Assembly (NCBI GenBank): GCA_023433965.1
Contig: JAEYTQ010000122.1
Span: forward strand, 1 to 7,587
Length of the DNA: 7,587 nt
Source: Pseudomonadota bacterium
GTDB lineage: Bacteria > Pseudomonadota > Alphaproteobacteria > Rhizobiales > Xanthobacteraceae
Direction: 5' to 3'
Position 1 is the first letter of the stretch. Every line of letters starts with the position of its first letter. Position numbers and translations under genes: made by a program. Of the stretch, positions 1-6,067 are shown piece after piece. Under the pieces are notes generated by a model, which saw nothing but the letters and a program-made list of their open reading frames with translations, was not told where the DNA came from and made no database searches.

Positions 1-771
1 GCCAGCGAGCCGCCGCGCTGGAGCCGCTTCTTCCGCACCGTGGATACCCGCAACGCGGTCAACCCGCCCGTGATGACCGGCGTCGACGGCAAGCCGCTGC
101 TGTTCCTGTCGCGCTTCGGCGAAGGCCGCGTCGCACTCTTGCTGTCCGATCACATCTGGCTCTGGGCGCGCGGTTATGAGGGCGGCGGACCGCATCTCGA
201 CCTGCTCAGGCGGACGTCGCACTGGCTGATGAAGCAGCCCGATCTCGACGAGGAGGCGCTCCGCCTCCAGCTGCAGGGCAAGGACCTCGTCGTGGTGCGT
301 CAGACCATGGCGGACAGCGTTCAGCCGGTGAGCGTGACCTCGCCGTCTGGCGTGTCGCACGATCTGACGCTCTCGTCTGCTGATCCCGGCGAGTGGCGCG
401 CCAGCCTGCCGGCCAGCGAGCTCGGCCTGTGGCAGGCGACCGACGGCACGCTGAAGGCGCTGATCAATGTCGGCCCGACCAATCCGAAGGAGTTTTCGGA
501 AGTCACCTCCACGGTCGATACTTTGAGGCCGCTGGCCCAGGCCACGGGCGGCAACGCCGTGCGCGTGGCCGACGGTGCGAGCGTTGCGCTGCCGCGAATC
601 CTGCCGGTGCGCTCGGTGGGCATGTTCCATGGCGAGGGCTGGATGGGCGTGCGCATGCGCGACGCCAGCGTCGTGAAGGGCGTCGGCGTGCTGCCGATCT
701 TCGCCGGCGTGATCGGCCTGTTGCTGCTGCTCGGCGCCTTCGCCGCCACCTGGGTCCGCGAGGGACGCTAG
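1..771 (+). CDS. C-terminal part of a large membrane-anchored protein (glutamine amidotransferase-like/BatA-neighbourhood type), 5' end outside window
   Basis: The reading frame is open from the first base and ends at TAG 769-771, giving the last 256 residues. The GTG at position 40 is internal, because the frame continues upstream without a stop. The segment is mostly soluble: a mixed region with a conserved-looking stretch GEGRVALLLSDHIWLWARGY near residues 40-60, then a beta-rich part (about 90-150) resembling an Ig-like or carboxypeptidase-regulatory fold. One strong transmembrane helix lies at about residues 227-251 and is followed by a short basic tail (REGR). This arrangement resembles the end of the long rhizobial proteins annotated as membrane or glutamine amidotransferase-like proteins, usually found beside MoxR ATPase, DUF58 and VWA genes. 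That family assignment is from memory; the neighbouring genes that would confirm it are not in the window. The soluble part probably faces the periplasm. Confidence 0.75.
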   Translation, partial: ASEPPRWSRFFRTVDTRNAVNPPVMTGVDGKPLLFLSRFGEGRVALLLSDHIWLWARGYEGGGPHLDLLRRTSHWLMKQPDLDEEALRLQLQGKDLVVVRQTMADSVQPVSVTSPSGVSHDLTLSSADPGEWRASLPASELGLWQATDGTLKALINVGPTNPKEFSEVTSTVDTLRPLAQATGGNAVRVADGASVALPRILPVRSVGMFHGEGWMGVRMRDASVVKGVGVLPIFAGVIGLLLLLGAFAATWVREGR

Positions 772-824
772 TTGCCCAAACGACACATCGGGCCCTCGGT
801 CTTCATGCGTCGATCCCCCCGCCG

Positions 825-830
825 TTGACA
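825..830 (+). promoter_or_regulatory. Possible -35 element (TTGACA)
   Basis: A perfect TTGACA lies 17 bases before the 9-bp inverted repeat at 847-869. The best -10-like hexamer, TATAAC at 859-864, is 28 bp away, too far to pair with it. A weaker hexamer starting at 849 would give an 18-bp spacer. I therefore do not assign a full promoter. Either choice would place the -10 inside the inverted repeat, which fits repression by a protein bound there. Confidence 0.35.
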
Positions 831-846
831 TCCGCGGACCGATCCG

Positions 847-869
847 GCGATGTTACACTATAACATCGC
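847..869. promoter_or_regulatory. Probable Zur operator (zinc-responsive repressor box)
   Basis: This is a perfect inverted repeat: left arm GCGATGTTA (847-855), spacer CACTA (856-860), right arm TAACATCGC (861-869). The core ATGTTA-N5-TAACAT, with an AT-rich spacer, matches the proteobacterial Zur consensus as I remember it (ATGTTA-TANTA-TAACAT flanked by purine-rich and pyrimidine-rich ends). It lies 41 bp before the chosen start of the DUF2946 gene and ahead of a ZnuD-like receptor, as expected for a Zur-controlled zinc uptake unit. Such a palindrome is unlikely by chance in sequence this GC-rich. Other Fur-family regulators are possible, but classical Fur, Irr (ICE) and Mur sites differ from this core. 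Confidence 0.72.
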
Positions 870-910
870 GGGTCCAGGTTGGCGCCTCGATGTGGGGGTG
901 GCGTTTCCAG

Positions 911-1318
911 ATGAAGTGGTTCCGGTCGAATGTCAGGCACGGCGCCCGGCTCGCGTTGTTCGCGATGCTGGTGCAATTCGCGCTGACATTCGGGCACAGC
1001 CATTGGCTCGCGCAGGCCGCGCCGCTCGCCCAATCCTCGGTCCAGCACATCGAAGGCGGTACCAAGGACGTTGCAGCGACCGACGGCACCGCCGTCCAGA
1101 CGCAATCGCCGTCGAGTCCCGACCGCGAGCATTCGCGCGACGAGAGTTGCGCCATCTGCGCCGTCATTGCGATGGCGGGCACCGTGGTTTCGGCAACGCC
1201 GCCGGTGCTCCTGCTGCCGCAGGCGATTACGCTGCTTCAGCGCACCTTGGATGCCGAATTCATCCATCTGAAATCCGCGGGCACGGCGTTCCAGCCCCGC
1301 GCCCCTCCCGCGTCGTGA
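911..1318 (+). CDS. DUF2946-type small exported His/Cys protein
   Basis: The product is a 135-residue protein of unknown function. The N-terminus (MKWFRSNVRHGARLALFAML...) has a basic start and a hydrophobic stretch at about residues 11-27, so it is probably a signal peptide or membrane anchor. Metal-ligand-like residues follow: His29-Ser-His31, His46, His74 and a Cys80-Ala-Ile-Cys83 pair at the head of a second hydrophobic stretch (about 82-104). The protein ends in FQPRAPPAS. The H-x-H, CxxC and terminal RAPP pattern is what I associate with DUF2946, often found beside TonB-dependent receptors. An in-frame ATG at 890 would add seven residues. I prefer 911 because a G-rich ribosome site (about 894-902) precedes it and the signal peptide then begins MKW. 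It is the first gene after the probable Zur box and is 145 bp before the receptor gene, so co-transcription is likely. A role in periplasmic zinc handling is inference. Confidence 0.72.
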   Translation: MKWFRSNVRHGARLALFAMLVQFALTFGHSHWLAQAAPLAQSSVQHIEGGTKDVAATDGTAVQTQSPSSPDREHSRDESCAICAVIAMAGTVVSATPPVLLLPQAITLLQRTLDAEFIHLKSAGTAFQPRAPPAS

Positions 1319-1444
1319 CTTCCAACGCTTGATCACGCCCAGCCTCGCCGCTTTCCGGCGAATGGCCGGGAGAAGTTGAAGTCGAATTCCGTCGCGCCGC
1401 GACGGCAGGCCGCCTCCGATCAACAGACCATCATCCGGACGGCG

Positions 1445-1460
1445 CCTGACTGGAATCAGG
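1445..1460 (+). promoter_or_regulatory. Small hairpin overlapping the ribosome-binding region of the receptor gene
   Basis: CCTGA (1445-1449) and TCAGG (1456-1460) can pair around a 6-nt loop. The only Shine-Dalgarno-like sequence for the receptor, AGGA at 1458-1461, lies largely in the right arm and only 2 nt before the ATG at 1464. The 5-bp stem is weak, so a regulatory role is speculative. Confidence 0.2.
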
Positions 1461-1463
1461 ACA

Positions 1464-3839
1464 ATGTCATTCAAATCGCGACGCGCGCAACGCCTTGGCG
1501 GAGCAAGCCTGCTCTTGTTCGGCGCTGCCGCCACGCCCGCCTTCGCGCAAGCGCCGCAGGACAAATCATCGACGGAGATCCCCGCAGTCACCGTGACGGC
1601 CCCGAGTCCGATCGTGCGCCGAGCGGTGGCACCGGCCCGCAACGCGGGCCGCGGCACGGGGACCGCGCGGGTCCGCAGCCGTGAGCAAACGGCCGACGCA
1701 GCGCCGGCAGCCCCGGTGCCTGCCGCGCCTCAGCAAGGCGTGCTGCCTGTCGTGACCGATCAGTTCGCGACCGTCACCGTGGTGCCGAACGAGGAGATTC
1801 GGCGCAATGGCGGCGGCACGCTCGGCGATCTCCTGTTCTCGAAGCCGGGCATCACCGGCTCCGAGTACGCACCCGGCGCATCCAGCCGCCCGATCATTCG
1901 CGGCCTCGACACCAACCGTGTCGGCATCGTCGAGAACGGAACGGGCAGCAACGGCGCGTCCGATCTCGGTGAGGATCACTTCGTGCCGATCGATCCGCTG
2001 GCAACCAACCAGGTCGAGGTCATCCGCGGACCGGCGACGCTGCGCTACGGCTCCACCGCGATCGGCGGCGTGGTCAGCGCAACCAACAACCGGATTCCGG
2101 ATGCCTTGCCGTCCTGCGCGGTGCCCTTTGCGACTTACGGGCTCCCGACCAAAGCGCCGCTGGCAAACGTGGGATCGCCGGGCTGCATCACCGCGGAAAC
2201 ACGGACGGCAGTGACCTCGGTCGATCGCGGGGTCGAAGGTGCCGTGCTGCTCGACGCCGGCGGCGGCAACTTCGCCGTCCATGCCGATGCCTTTGGCCGC
2301 AAGGCCGGCGACTACACCGTCCCGAGCTATCCGTACTTGACCGACCCGACGCTGCCGTTCAACGGACGCCAGGCGAATTCGTCATCGCAGGGCTACGGCG
2401 GGTCCGTCGGCGGCTCCTACATCTTCGACGGCGGCTATGTTGGCGCGGCGATCACGCAGCACAACGCGCTCTACCACATTCCCGGTATCGAGGGCAGCGA
2501 GTTCCTGACGCGGATCGACGGACGGCAAACCAAGTTCACGACGAAGGGTGAATATCGGCCGGACGCTGCGGCGATCGATGCGATCCGGTTCTGGGCTGGG
2601 GCCACCGACTACAAACACGATGAGGTCGGGCTCGCCGATTCTGCCGATCTCACCTCGCTCGGCGTGAGACAGACCTTTACCAACAAGGAACAGGAAGGCC
2701 GCGTCGAGGTGCAGCTTGCGCCGTTCGACGTCCGCTTTGCTGCGCTGACAACCGCTGTGGGCGTTCAGGCGTCGCACCAGAAGCTGACCGCGCCTAGTCC
2801 GGACGATCCCGGCAGCCCGATCAACGGACTGTTCGATCCGAACAAGAACACGAAGGTCGCCGGGTACATCTTCAACGAGTTCAAGTTCAGCGAAGCGACC
2901 AAGGCTCAGATCGCCGGACGCGTCGAGAGCGCGAGGTTGAGCGGCACGGCGCCAGCCTTCGTCCCCGATGTGTTCGACCTCACCGTCGATCCGGCCGCGA
3001 TCGGCCCCGCAACGGCGGTCAATCGCAACTTCACGCCGGTGAGCGGGAGCATCGGCCTGATCCACGCCCTTCCCTGGGATCTGGTCGCGAGCATCACCGG
3101 CCAATATGTCGAGCGTGCGCCGAAACCGGCGGAATTGTTTTCGCGCGGCGGCCACGATGCCACCACCACGTTCGACATCGGCAATCCCAATCTCGGCATC
3201 GAAACCGCCAAGTCGGTCGAGGCAGGACTGCGACGAGCGGTGGGGCCGCTTCGCTTCGAAATCACCGGCTACTACACCAAGTTCAACGGATTCATCTACC
3301 GGCGCCTGACCGGCAACACGTGTGAGGACGGCGTCTGCCAGCTCGGCGCGGGCCTCGAACTGAACCAGGCGGTCTATTCGCAGCGCGACGCGACATTTCG
3401 TGGCGGCGAATTCCAGTTCCAGTACGACGTGATGCCGGTCTGGAACGGGATCTGGGGCATCGAGGGTCAATACGACATCGTGCGCGCGACCTTCGACGAC
3501 GGCACCAACGTGCCACGCATTCCCCCCCAGCGGCTGGGCGGTGGTGTGTACTATCGCGACGCCGACTGGTTTGCCCGGATCAACCTGTTGCACGCGTTCG
3601 CGCAAAACGACGTCGCACCGATCGCGGAGACGCCGACGCCCGGCTACAACCTGCTGAGGGCCGAGGTCAGCTACAAGACGAAGCTCCATCAAAGCTGGTT
3701 CGGCGCGCGCGAGATGCATGTGGGGCTCGTCGGCAACAACCTGCTGAACGAGAACATCCGCAATGCCGTCTCCTTCAACAAGGACCAGGTGCTGTTGCCC
3801 GGCATCGGCGTCAGGGCGTTCGCGAACTTCAAGTTCTGA
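1464..3839 (+). CDS. ZnuD-like TonB-dependent outer-membrane receptor (probable zinc uptake)
   Basis: This 791-residue outer-membrane receptor probably imports Zn2+ into the periplasm using TonB-ExbBD energy. The signal peptide is residues 1-28 (cleavage AFA|QA). A TonB box-like segment (PAVTVTA, 40-46) and an unusually long Pro/Ala/Arg-rich linker (about 47-93) follow. The plug is about 95-212 with the signature VEVIRGPATLRYG (184-196), and the beta-barrel runs to a terminal Phe (FANFKF), the usual BAM signal. Likeness to neisserial ZnuD is clear from memory: plug GEDHFVPIDPL (Asp171-His172, where ZnuD has its zinc-binding Asp-His), TDYKHDE, ELFSRGGHDATTTFDIGN (His564), AFAQNDVA and the NNLLNENI segment. 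The long His-rich loop of ZnuD is absent after HIPG (338-341). Cys pairs occur at 218/241 and 620/625. The ATG is the first possible start, as no in-frame start precedes it, and the signal peptide begins there. The probable Zur box upstream of the preceding gene supports zinc; another metal or metallophore remains possible. Confidence 0.88.
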   Translation: MSFKSRRAQRLGGASLLLFGAAATPAFAQAPQDKSSTEIPAVTVTAPSPIVRRAVAPARNAGRGTGTARVRSREQTADAAPAAPVPAAPQQGVLPVVTDQFATVTVVPNEEIRRNGGGTLGDLLFSKPGITGSEYAPGASSRPIIRGLDTNRVGIVENGTGSNGASDLGEDHFVPIDPLATNQVEVIRGPATLRYGSTAIGGVVSATNNRIPDALPSCAVPFATYGLPTKAPLANVGSPGCITAETRTAVTSVDRGVEGAVLLDAGGGNFAVHADAFGRKAGDYTVPSYPYLTDPTLPFNGRQANSSSQGYGGSVGGSYIFDGGYVGAAITQHNALYHIPGIEGSEFLTRIDGRQTKFTTKGEYRPDAAAIDAIRFWAGATDYKHDEVGLADSADLTSLGVRQTFTNKEQEGRVEVQLAPFDVRFAALTTAVGVQASHQKLTAPSPDDPGSPINGLFDPNKNTKVAGYIFNEFKFSEATKAQIAGRVESARLSGTAPAFVPDVFDLTVDPAAIGPATAVNRNFTPVSGSIGLIHALPWDLVASITGQYVERAPKPAELFSRGGHDATTTFDIGNPNLGIETAKSVEAGLRRAVGPLRFEITGYYTKFNGFIYRRLTGNTCEDGVCQLGAGLELNQAVYSQRDATFRGGEFQFQYDVMPVWNGIWGIEGQYDIVRATFDDGTNVPRIPPQRLGGGVYYRDADWFARINLLHAFAQNDVAPIAETPTPGYNLLRAEVSYKTKLHQSWFGAREMHVGLVGNNLLNENIRNAVSFNKDQVLLPGIGVRAFANFKF

Positions 3840-3847
3840 CCGTCGCT

Positions 3848-3875
3848 TGTGTCGGGGCCTAAAGGCCCCGGCACA
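3848..3875. terminator. Strong hairpin between convergent genes, probable bidirectional terminator
   Basis: A 12-bp stem (3848-3859 with 3864-3875, one G-T wobble at 3852/3871) encloses a TAAA loop. The inner arms are CGGGGCC and GGCCCCG. It begins 9 bp after the receptor stop codon and ends 18 bp before the stop of the leftward acetyltransferase gene, so it can serve both. Neither strand has a T-run after the stem, so termination may be less efficient, or the hairpin may mainly protect 3' ends. Confidence 0.7.
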
Positions 3876-3893
3876 CACCGTCGGTGCGGGTGT

Positions 3894-4409
3894 CTAACCC
3901 CGCGCCTTGCTCCAGTCGGGCACAACCTGACCCGACACGCCCTCGAACGCGCCGTCGGCGAGTTCGAACACCAGGATGCGGGCGGCGTCGACCGGGCCCG
4001 GCATGGTGACGCGGCCCTTGGGGACCTGCTTGAAGCCGACGCGGCCGTAATAGGGCTCATCGCCGACCAGCAGCACGAGGCGGTGACCTCTCTCCTTCGC
4101 GTCCTTCAGCGCGCGCTCCATCAGCTGGCGCCCGATGCCGCGGTCGCGGAACGGCGGCTCGACAGTCAGCGGCCCGAGCAGCAGCGCGGGCGTGTCGCCG
4201 ATCAGGATCGGCAATTGCCTGACGGAGCCGACCAGGAGCGTACCGATGCGGGCCGTGAAGGACAGTTCGAGCAGATGGTCGACGTGCTCGCGAATCCGGT
4301 ACGCGCTCAGCACGAAGCGGCCGGGACCGAAGGTGCGTTCGTGCAGCCGCTCGATCGCCTGGGCGTCGCCGGCAGCTTCGGGCAAGATGGTCACTGAGAG
4401 ATCGTTCAT
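3894..4409 (-). CDS. GNAT-family N-acetyltransferase
   Basis: A 171-residue cytoplasmic acetyltransferase of the GNAT fold, which transfers acetyl from acetyl-CoA to an amine. The acetyl-CoA loop is seen as R88-D-R-G91-I-G93 after the strand LLGPLTVEP (78-86), followed by helix QLMERALKDAKERG. The GNAT C-terminal signature LVGDEPYYGRVGFK is at 114-127. It resembles the YhbS-like subgroup, whose substrates are mostly unknown, and nothing here fixes one. The start at 4409 gives the usual family length and the N-terminus MNDLSVTILPEA, though no clear ribosome site precedes it. It is the last gene of the leftward set, 55 bp after the glycosyltransferase stop, and ends facing the receptor gene across a hairpin. 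Membership in GNAT is sure; the role is not. Confidence 0.88.
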   Translation of the reverse strand: MNDLSVTILPEAAGDAQAIERLHERTFGPGRFVLSAYRIREHVDHLLELSFTARIGTLLVGSVRQLPILIGDTPALLLGPLTVEPPFRDRGIGRQLMERALKDAKERGHRLVLLVGDEPYYGRVGFKQVPKGRVTMPGPVDAARILVFELADGAFEGVSGQVVPDWSKARG

Positions 4410-4464
4410 GTCGATTCGCGGGATAGCACCTGAACGCAGCGCGGTCCATCCGGCAGCGAGGCGC

Positions 4465-5400
4465 TCAGTTGCTTTTCGGCGCCGGTTGGGACAGGTAGGC
4501 CAGCATCTTCATCTCCCGCCGCCCCCGCGTCACCGTGTCGAGCACGAGCCCCGAGGACACCGACAGCAAGGCCATGATCATCAGCCCCATCGACAGCACC
4601 GCGGTCGGCAGGCGCGGCACGAGGCCGGTTTCGATGAAGGTGATCACGATCGGGATCGCGAGGATGATCGATGCCAGCGCCAGCAGGATTCCGATCACCG
4701 TGAAGAAGCGGAGCGGCCGCTCCGATCGATAGAGCTTCAGCATGGTGCCGAGGATGTGAAAGCCGTCGCGCCAGGTGTTGAGCTTCGAGAACGAGCCTTC
4801 GGGCCGCGCGTAGTAGGGCGTCTCGACCTCGGTGACCGGCAGCGACAATTCCAGCGCATAGACTGCGAGCTCGGTCTCGATCTCGAAACCGTCGGAGAGG
4901 ACGGGAAAGGATTTGACGAAGCGGCGCGAGAACACCCGGTAGCCGGACAGGATGTCCTTGAAGGCGTGACCGAAGGTCGAGGACAGGAAGCCGGTCAGCA
5001 TGCGGTTGCCGGTGCGGTGGCCGAGCCGGTAGGCGGCCTGGACCTGATCGACGCGAAGCCCGACGACCATGTCGAGATGGTCGTCGAGCAGCCTGTCGAT
5101 CATGCGCGGCGCGCTCGGCGCGTCGTAGGTGGCGTCGCCGTCGACCAGCACATAGATGTCGGCCTCGACGTCCGCGAACATGCGGCGCACGACGTGGCCC
5201 TTGCCCTGCCGCCGCTCGCTGCGCACGATCGCGCCGGCTTTGCGGGCGACCTCCGCGGTCCGGTCGCGCGAATTGTTGTCGTAGACGTAGATCTCCGCCG
5301 ACGGCAGCGCCTTGCGGAAATCGGCAACGACGGTGGCGACCGCCGCCTCCTCGTTGTAGCAGGGCACCAGCACCGCGATGCGAAGTTGCGTTGAGGTCAT
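4465..5400 (-). CDS. Family 2 glycosyltransferase with C-terminal membrane segments (polyprenyl-phosphate sugar transferase-like)
   Basis: A 311-residue GT-A fold enzyme. The N-terminal nucleotide-sugar domain has IAVLVPCYNEE (8-18), YVYDNNSRDRT (39-48), RQGKGHVVRRMF (64-75) and the DxD metal site in LVDGDATY (Asp87-Gly-Asp89). FKDILSGYRVFSRRF (147-161) is the acceptor-side motif typical of this family. Two hydrophobic segments follow at about 232-256 and 266-288, with a short charged tail, so the enzyme should sit at the inner membrane with its catalytic domain in the cytoplasm. The layout resembles bacterial dolichyl-phosphate mannosyltransferase/ArnC-like enzymes that load a sugar onto undecaprenyl phosphate; the sugar cannot be read from sequence. 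The frame is open to an ATG at 5592, but that would overlap the Nudix gene and add 64 residues without family features. The ATG at 5400 starts directly at the fold (MTSTQLRIAVLVPCYNEE). It lies 83 bp after the Nudix gene, same direction. Confidence 0.88.
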   Translation of the reverse strand: MTSTQLRIAVLVPCYNEEAAVATVVADFRKALPSAEIYVYDNNSRDRTAEVARKAGAIVRSERRQGKGHVVRRMFADVEADIYVLVDGDATYDAPSAPRMIDRLLDDHLDMVVGLRVDQVQAAYRLGHRTGNRMLTGFLSSTFGHAFKDILSGYRVFSRRFVKSFPVLSDGFEIETELAVYALELSLPVTEVETPYYARPEGSFSKLNTWRDGFHILGTMLKLYRSERPLRFFTVIGILLALASIILAIPIVITFIETGLVPRLPTAVLSMGLMIMALLSVSSGLVLDTVTRGRREMKMLAYLSQPAPKSN

Positions 5401-5483
5401 CGCGACGGCACTCCGGGACTTCTCCGTGTAGAAAGGTGCTTTGCAGCCCTCGGTTTCCGTCCCTTGATTAGCACAGGCCGCCC

Positions 5484-5975
5484 TCAGCGCCACGTCGCAA
5501 TCAACGGCCTGCCGTCCAGCACCTCGGCGATCCGCAGCCGCGTGCCGGGCGTGGTGCCCTCGGGCAACGCGGCATTGTCGAAGAACCCGCATTCGACGAT
5601 CTCGCGATTCGGCTCGGGGACGCGGTGCTGGCTGAACTGCCTGACCACGTAGATCGCGACGTGGTCGCGGCGGGAGACGTGGCTGTTGAGGAAGATGCCG
5701 TGCAGGACCGCCTCGCCGGTGACGTCGATGTCGCCCTCCTCCTTGAGCTCGCGCCGCAGCGCCGCTTCCATGGTCTCGCCGAAATCGACGCCGCCGCCAG
5801 GCAGGTGCCAGCCGCTGACGTAGCTGTGCCTGACCAGGAAGACCCGGTTCTCGGCATCGAGCACCACGGCACGGACGCCGAGCGTCATGCCGCGGACGAC
5901 CAGGAAATAGGCGTGGAAGATCCGCCGCAGCAGCGGCTCGGCCTTCCGTCGGGCCCGGTTCAGACGTTCTCCCAT
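5484..5975 (-). CDS. Nudix hydrolase
   Basis: A 163-residue cytoplasmic Nudix-fold pyrophosphohydrolase, a family that cleaves nucleoside diphosphates linked to another group. The Nudix box lies at about 61-83: Gly61, Glu67, then R75-E-L-K-E79-E80, with the metal-binding Glu residues present. The conserved Gly near the end of the box is replaced: the sequence reads EEGDI, with Asp82 at the canonical Gly position. Before the box come VRAVVLDAENRVFLVRHSY (34-52) and GWHLPGGG (55-62), as usual. The N-terminal 30 residues are basic and partly hydrophobic (LLRRIFHAYFLVVRGM), which could allow membrane association. The start at 5975 (MGERLN) is chosen because GAGAAAG lies about 5 nt upstream; the frame is open 24 codons further, towards the divergent metallophosphoesterase. 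It is the first gene of the leftward set with the glycosyltransferase and acetyltransferase. The substrate is unknown; a nucleotide-sugar is only a guess from the neighbour. Confidence 0.87.
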   Translation of the reverse strand: MGERLNRARRKAEPLLRRIFHAYFLVVRGMTLGVRAVVLDAENRVFLVRHSYVSGWHLPGGGVDFGETMEAALRRELKEEGDIDVTGEAVLHGIFLNSHVSRRDHVAIYVVRQFSQHRVPEPNREIVECGFFDNAALPEGTTPGTRLRIAEVLDGRPLIATWR

Positions 5976-6067
5976 CAGGCTTTCTCGACGCCGCGATTCG
6001 AGCGCTGCTTGCGCAGTTCTTGCGACCTTGCCATTACAGTGGAGCAATAGCGAGGCAATCGCGCGCC

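Noticed and set aside
831..846. TCCGCGGA palindrome and CGGA/TCCG arms just before the Zur-like box
   Set aside because: They are short GC-rich self-complementary runs expected by chance and not similar to a known operator.
850..1332. 160-codon plus-strand frame overlapping the DUF2946 gene
   Set aside because: It is an Arg/Ala-rich shadow frame starting inside the operator. The 911 frame has a signal peptide, HSH, CxxC and the family-like C-terminus.
1345..1361. TCGCCG/CGGCGA stem with a CTTTC loop between the DUF2946 and receptor genes, considered as a terminator or attenuator
   Set aside because: It is only 6 bp with no T-run. Such stems are expected by chance at this GC content, so it does not argue against co-transcription.
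803..1657. 284-codon open frame on the minus strand over the DUF2946 gene and receptor start
   Set aside because: It has an Arg-rich composition, crosses the probable Zur operator and overlaps two better-supported genes.
2382..3878. 498-codon open frame on the minus strand opposite the receptor gene
   Set aside because: It is a mirror of the strong GC third-position bias of the receptor. The translation has no recognisable domain, signal or membrane segment, while the plus strand encodes a clear TonB receptor throughout.
4135..5394. 419-codon open frame on the plus strand across the acetyltransferase and glycosyltransferase genes
   Set aside because: The translation is rich in His, Arg, Asp and Gln without a fold pattern, and both minus-strand genes beneath it have full family motifs.
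5401..5592. 64-residue N-terminal extension of the glycosyltransferase
   Set aside because: It overlaps the Nudix gene on the same strand and has no family features. The GT2 fold starts right after the ATG at 5400.
6009..6037. TTGCGC-17-CATTAC as a promoter for the metallophosphoesterase
   Set aside because: The -10 hexamer matches the consensus at only three positions, which is too weak to list.
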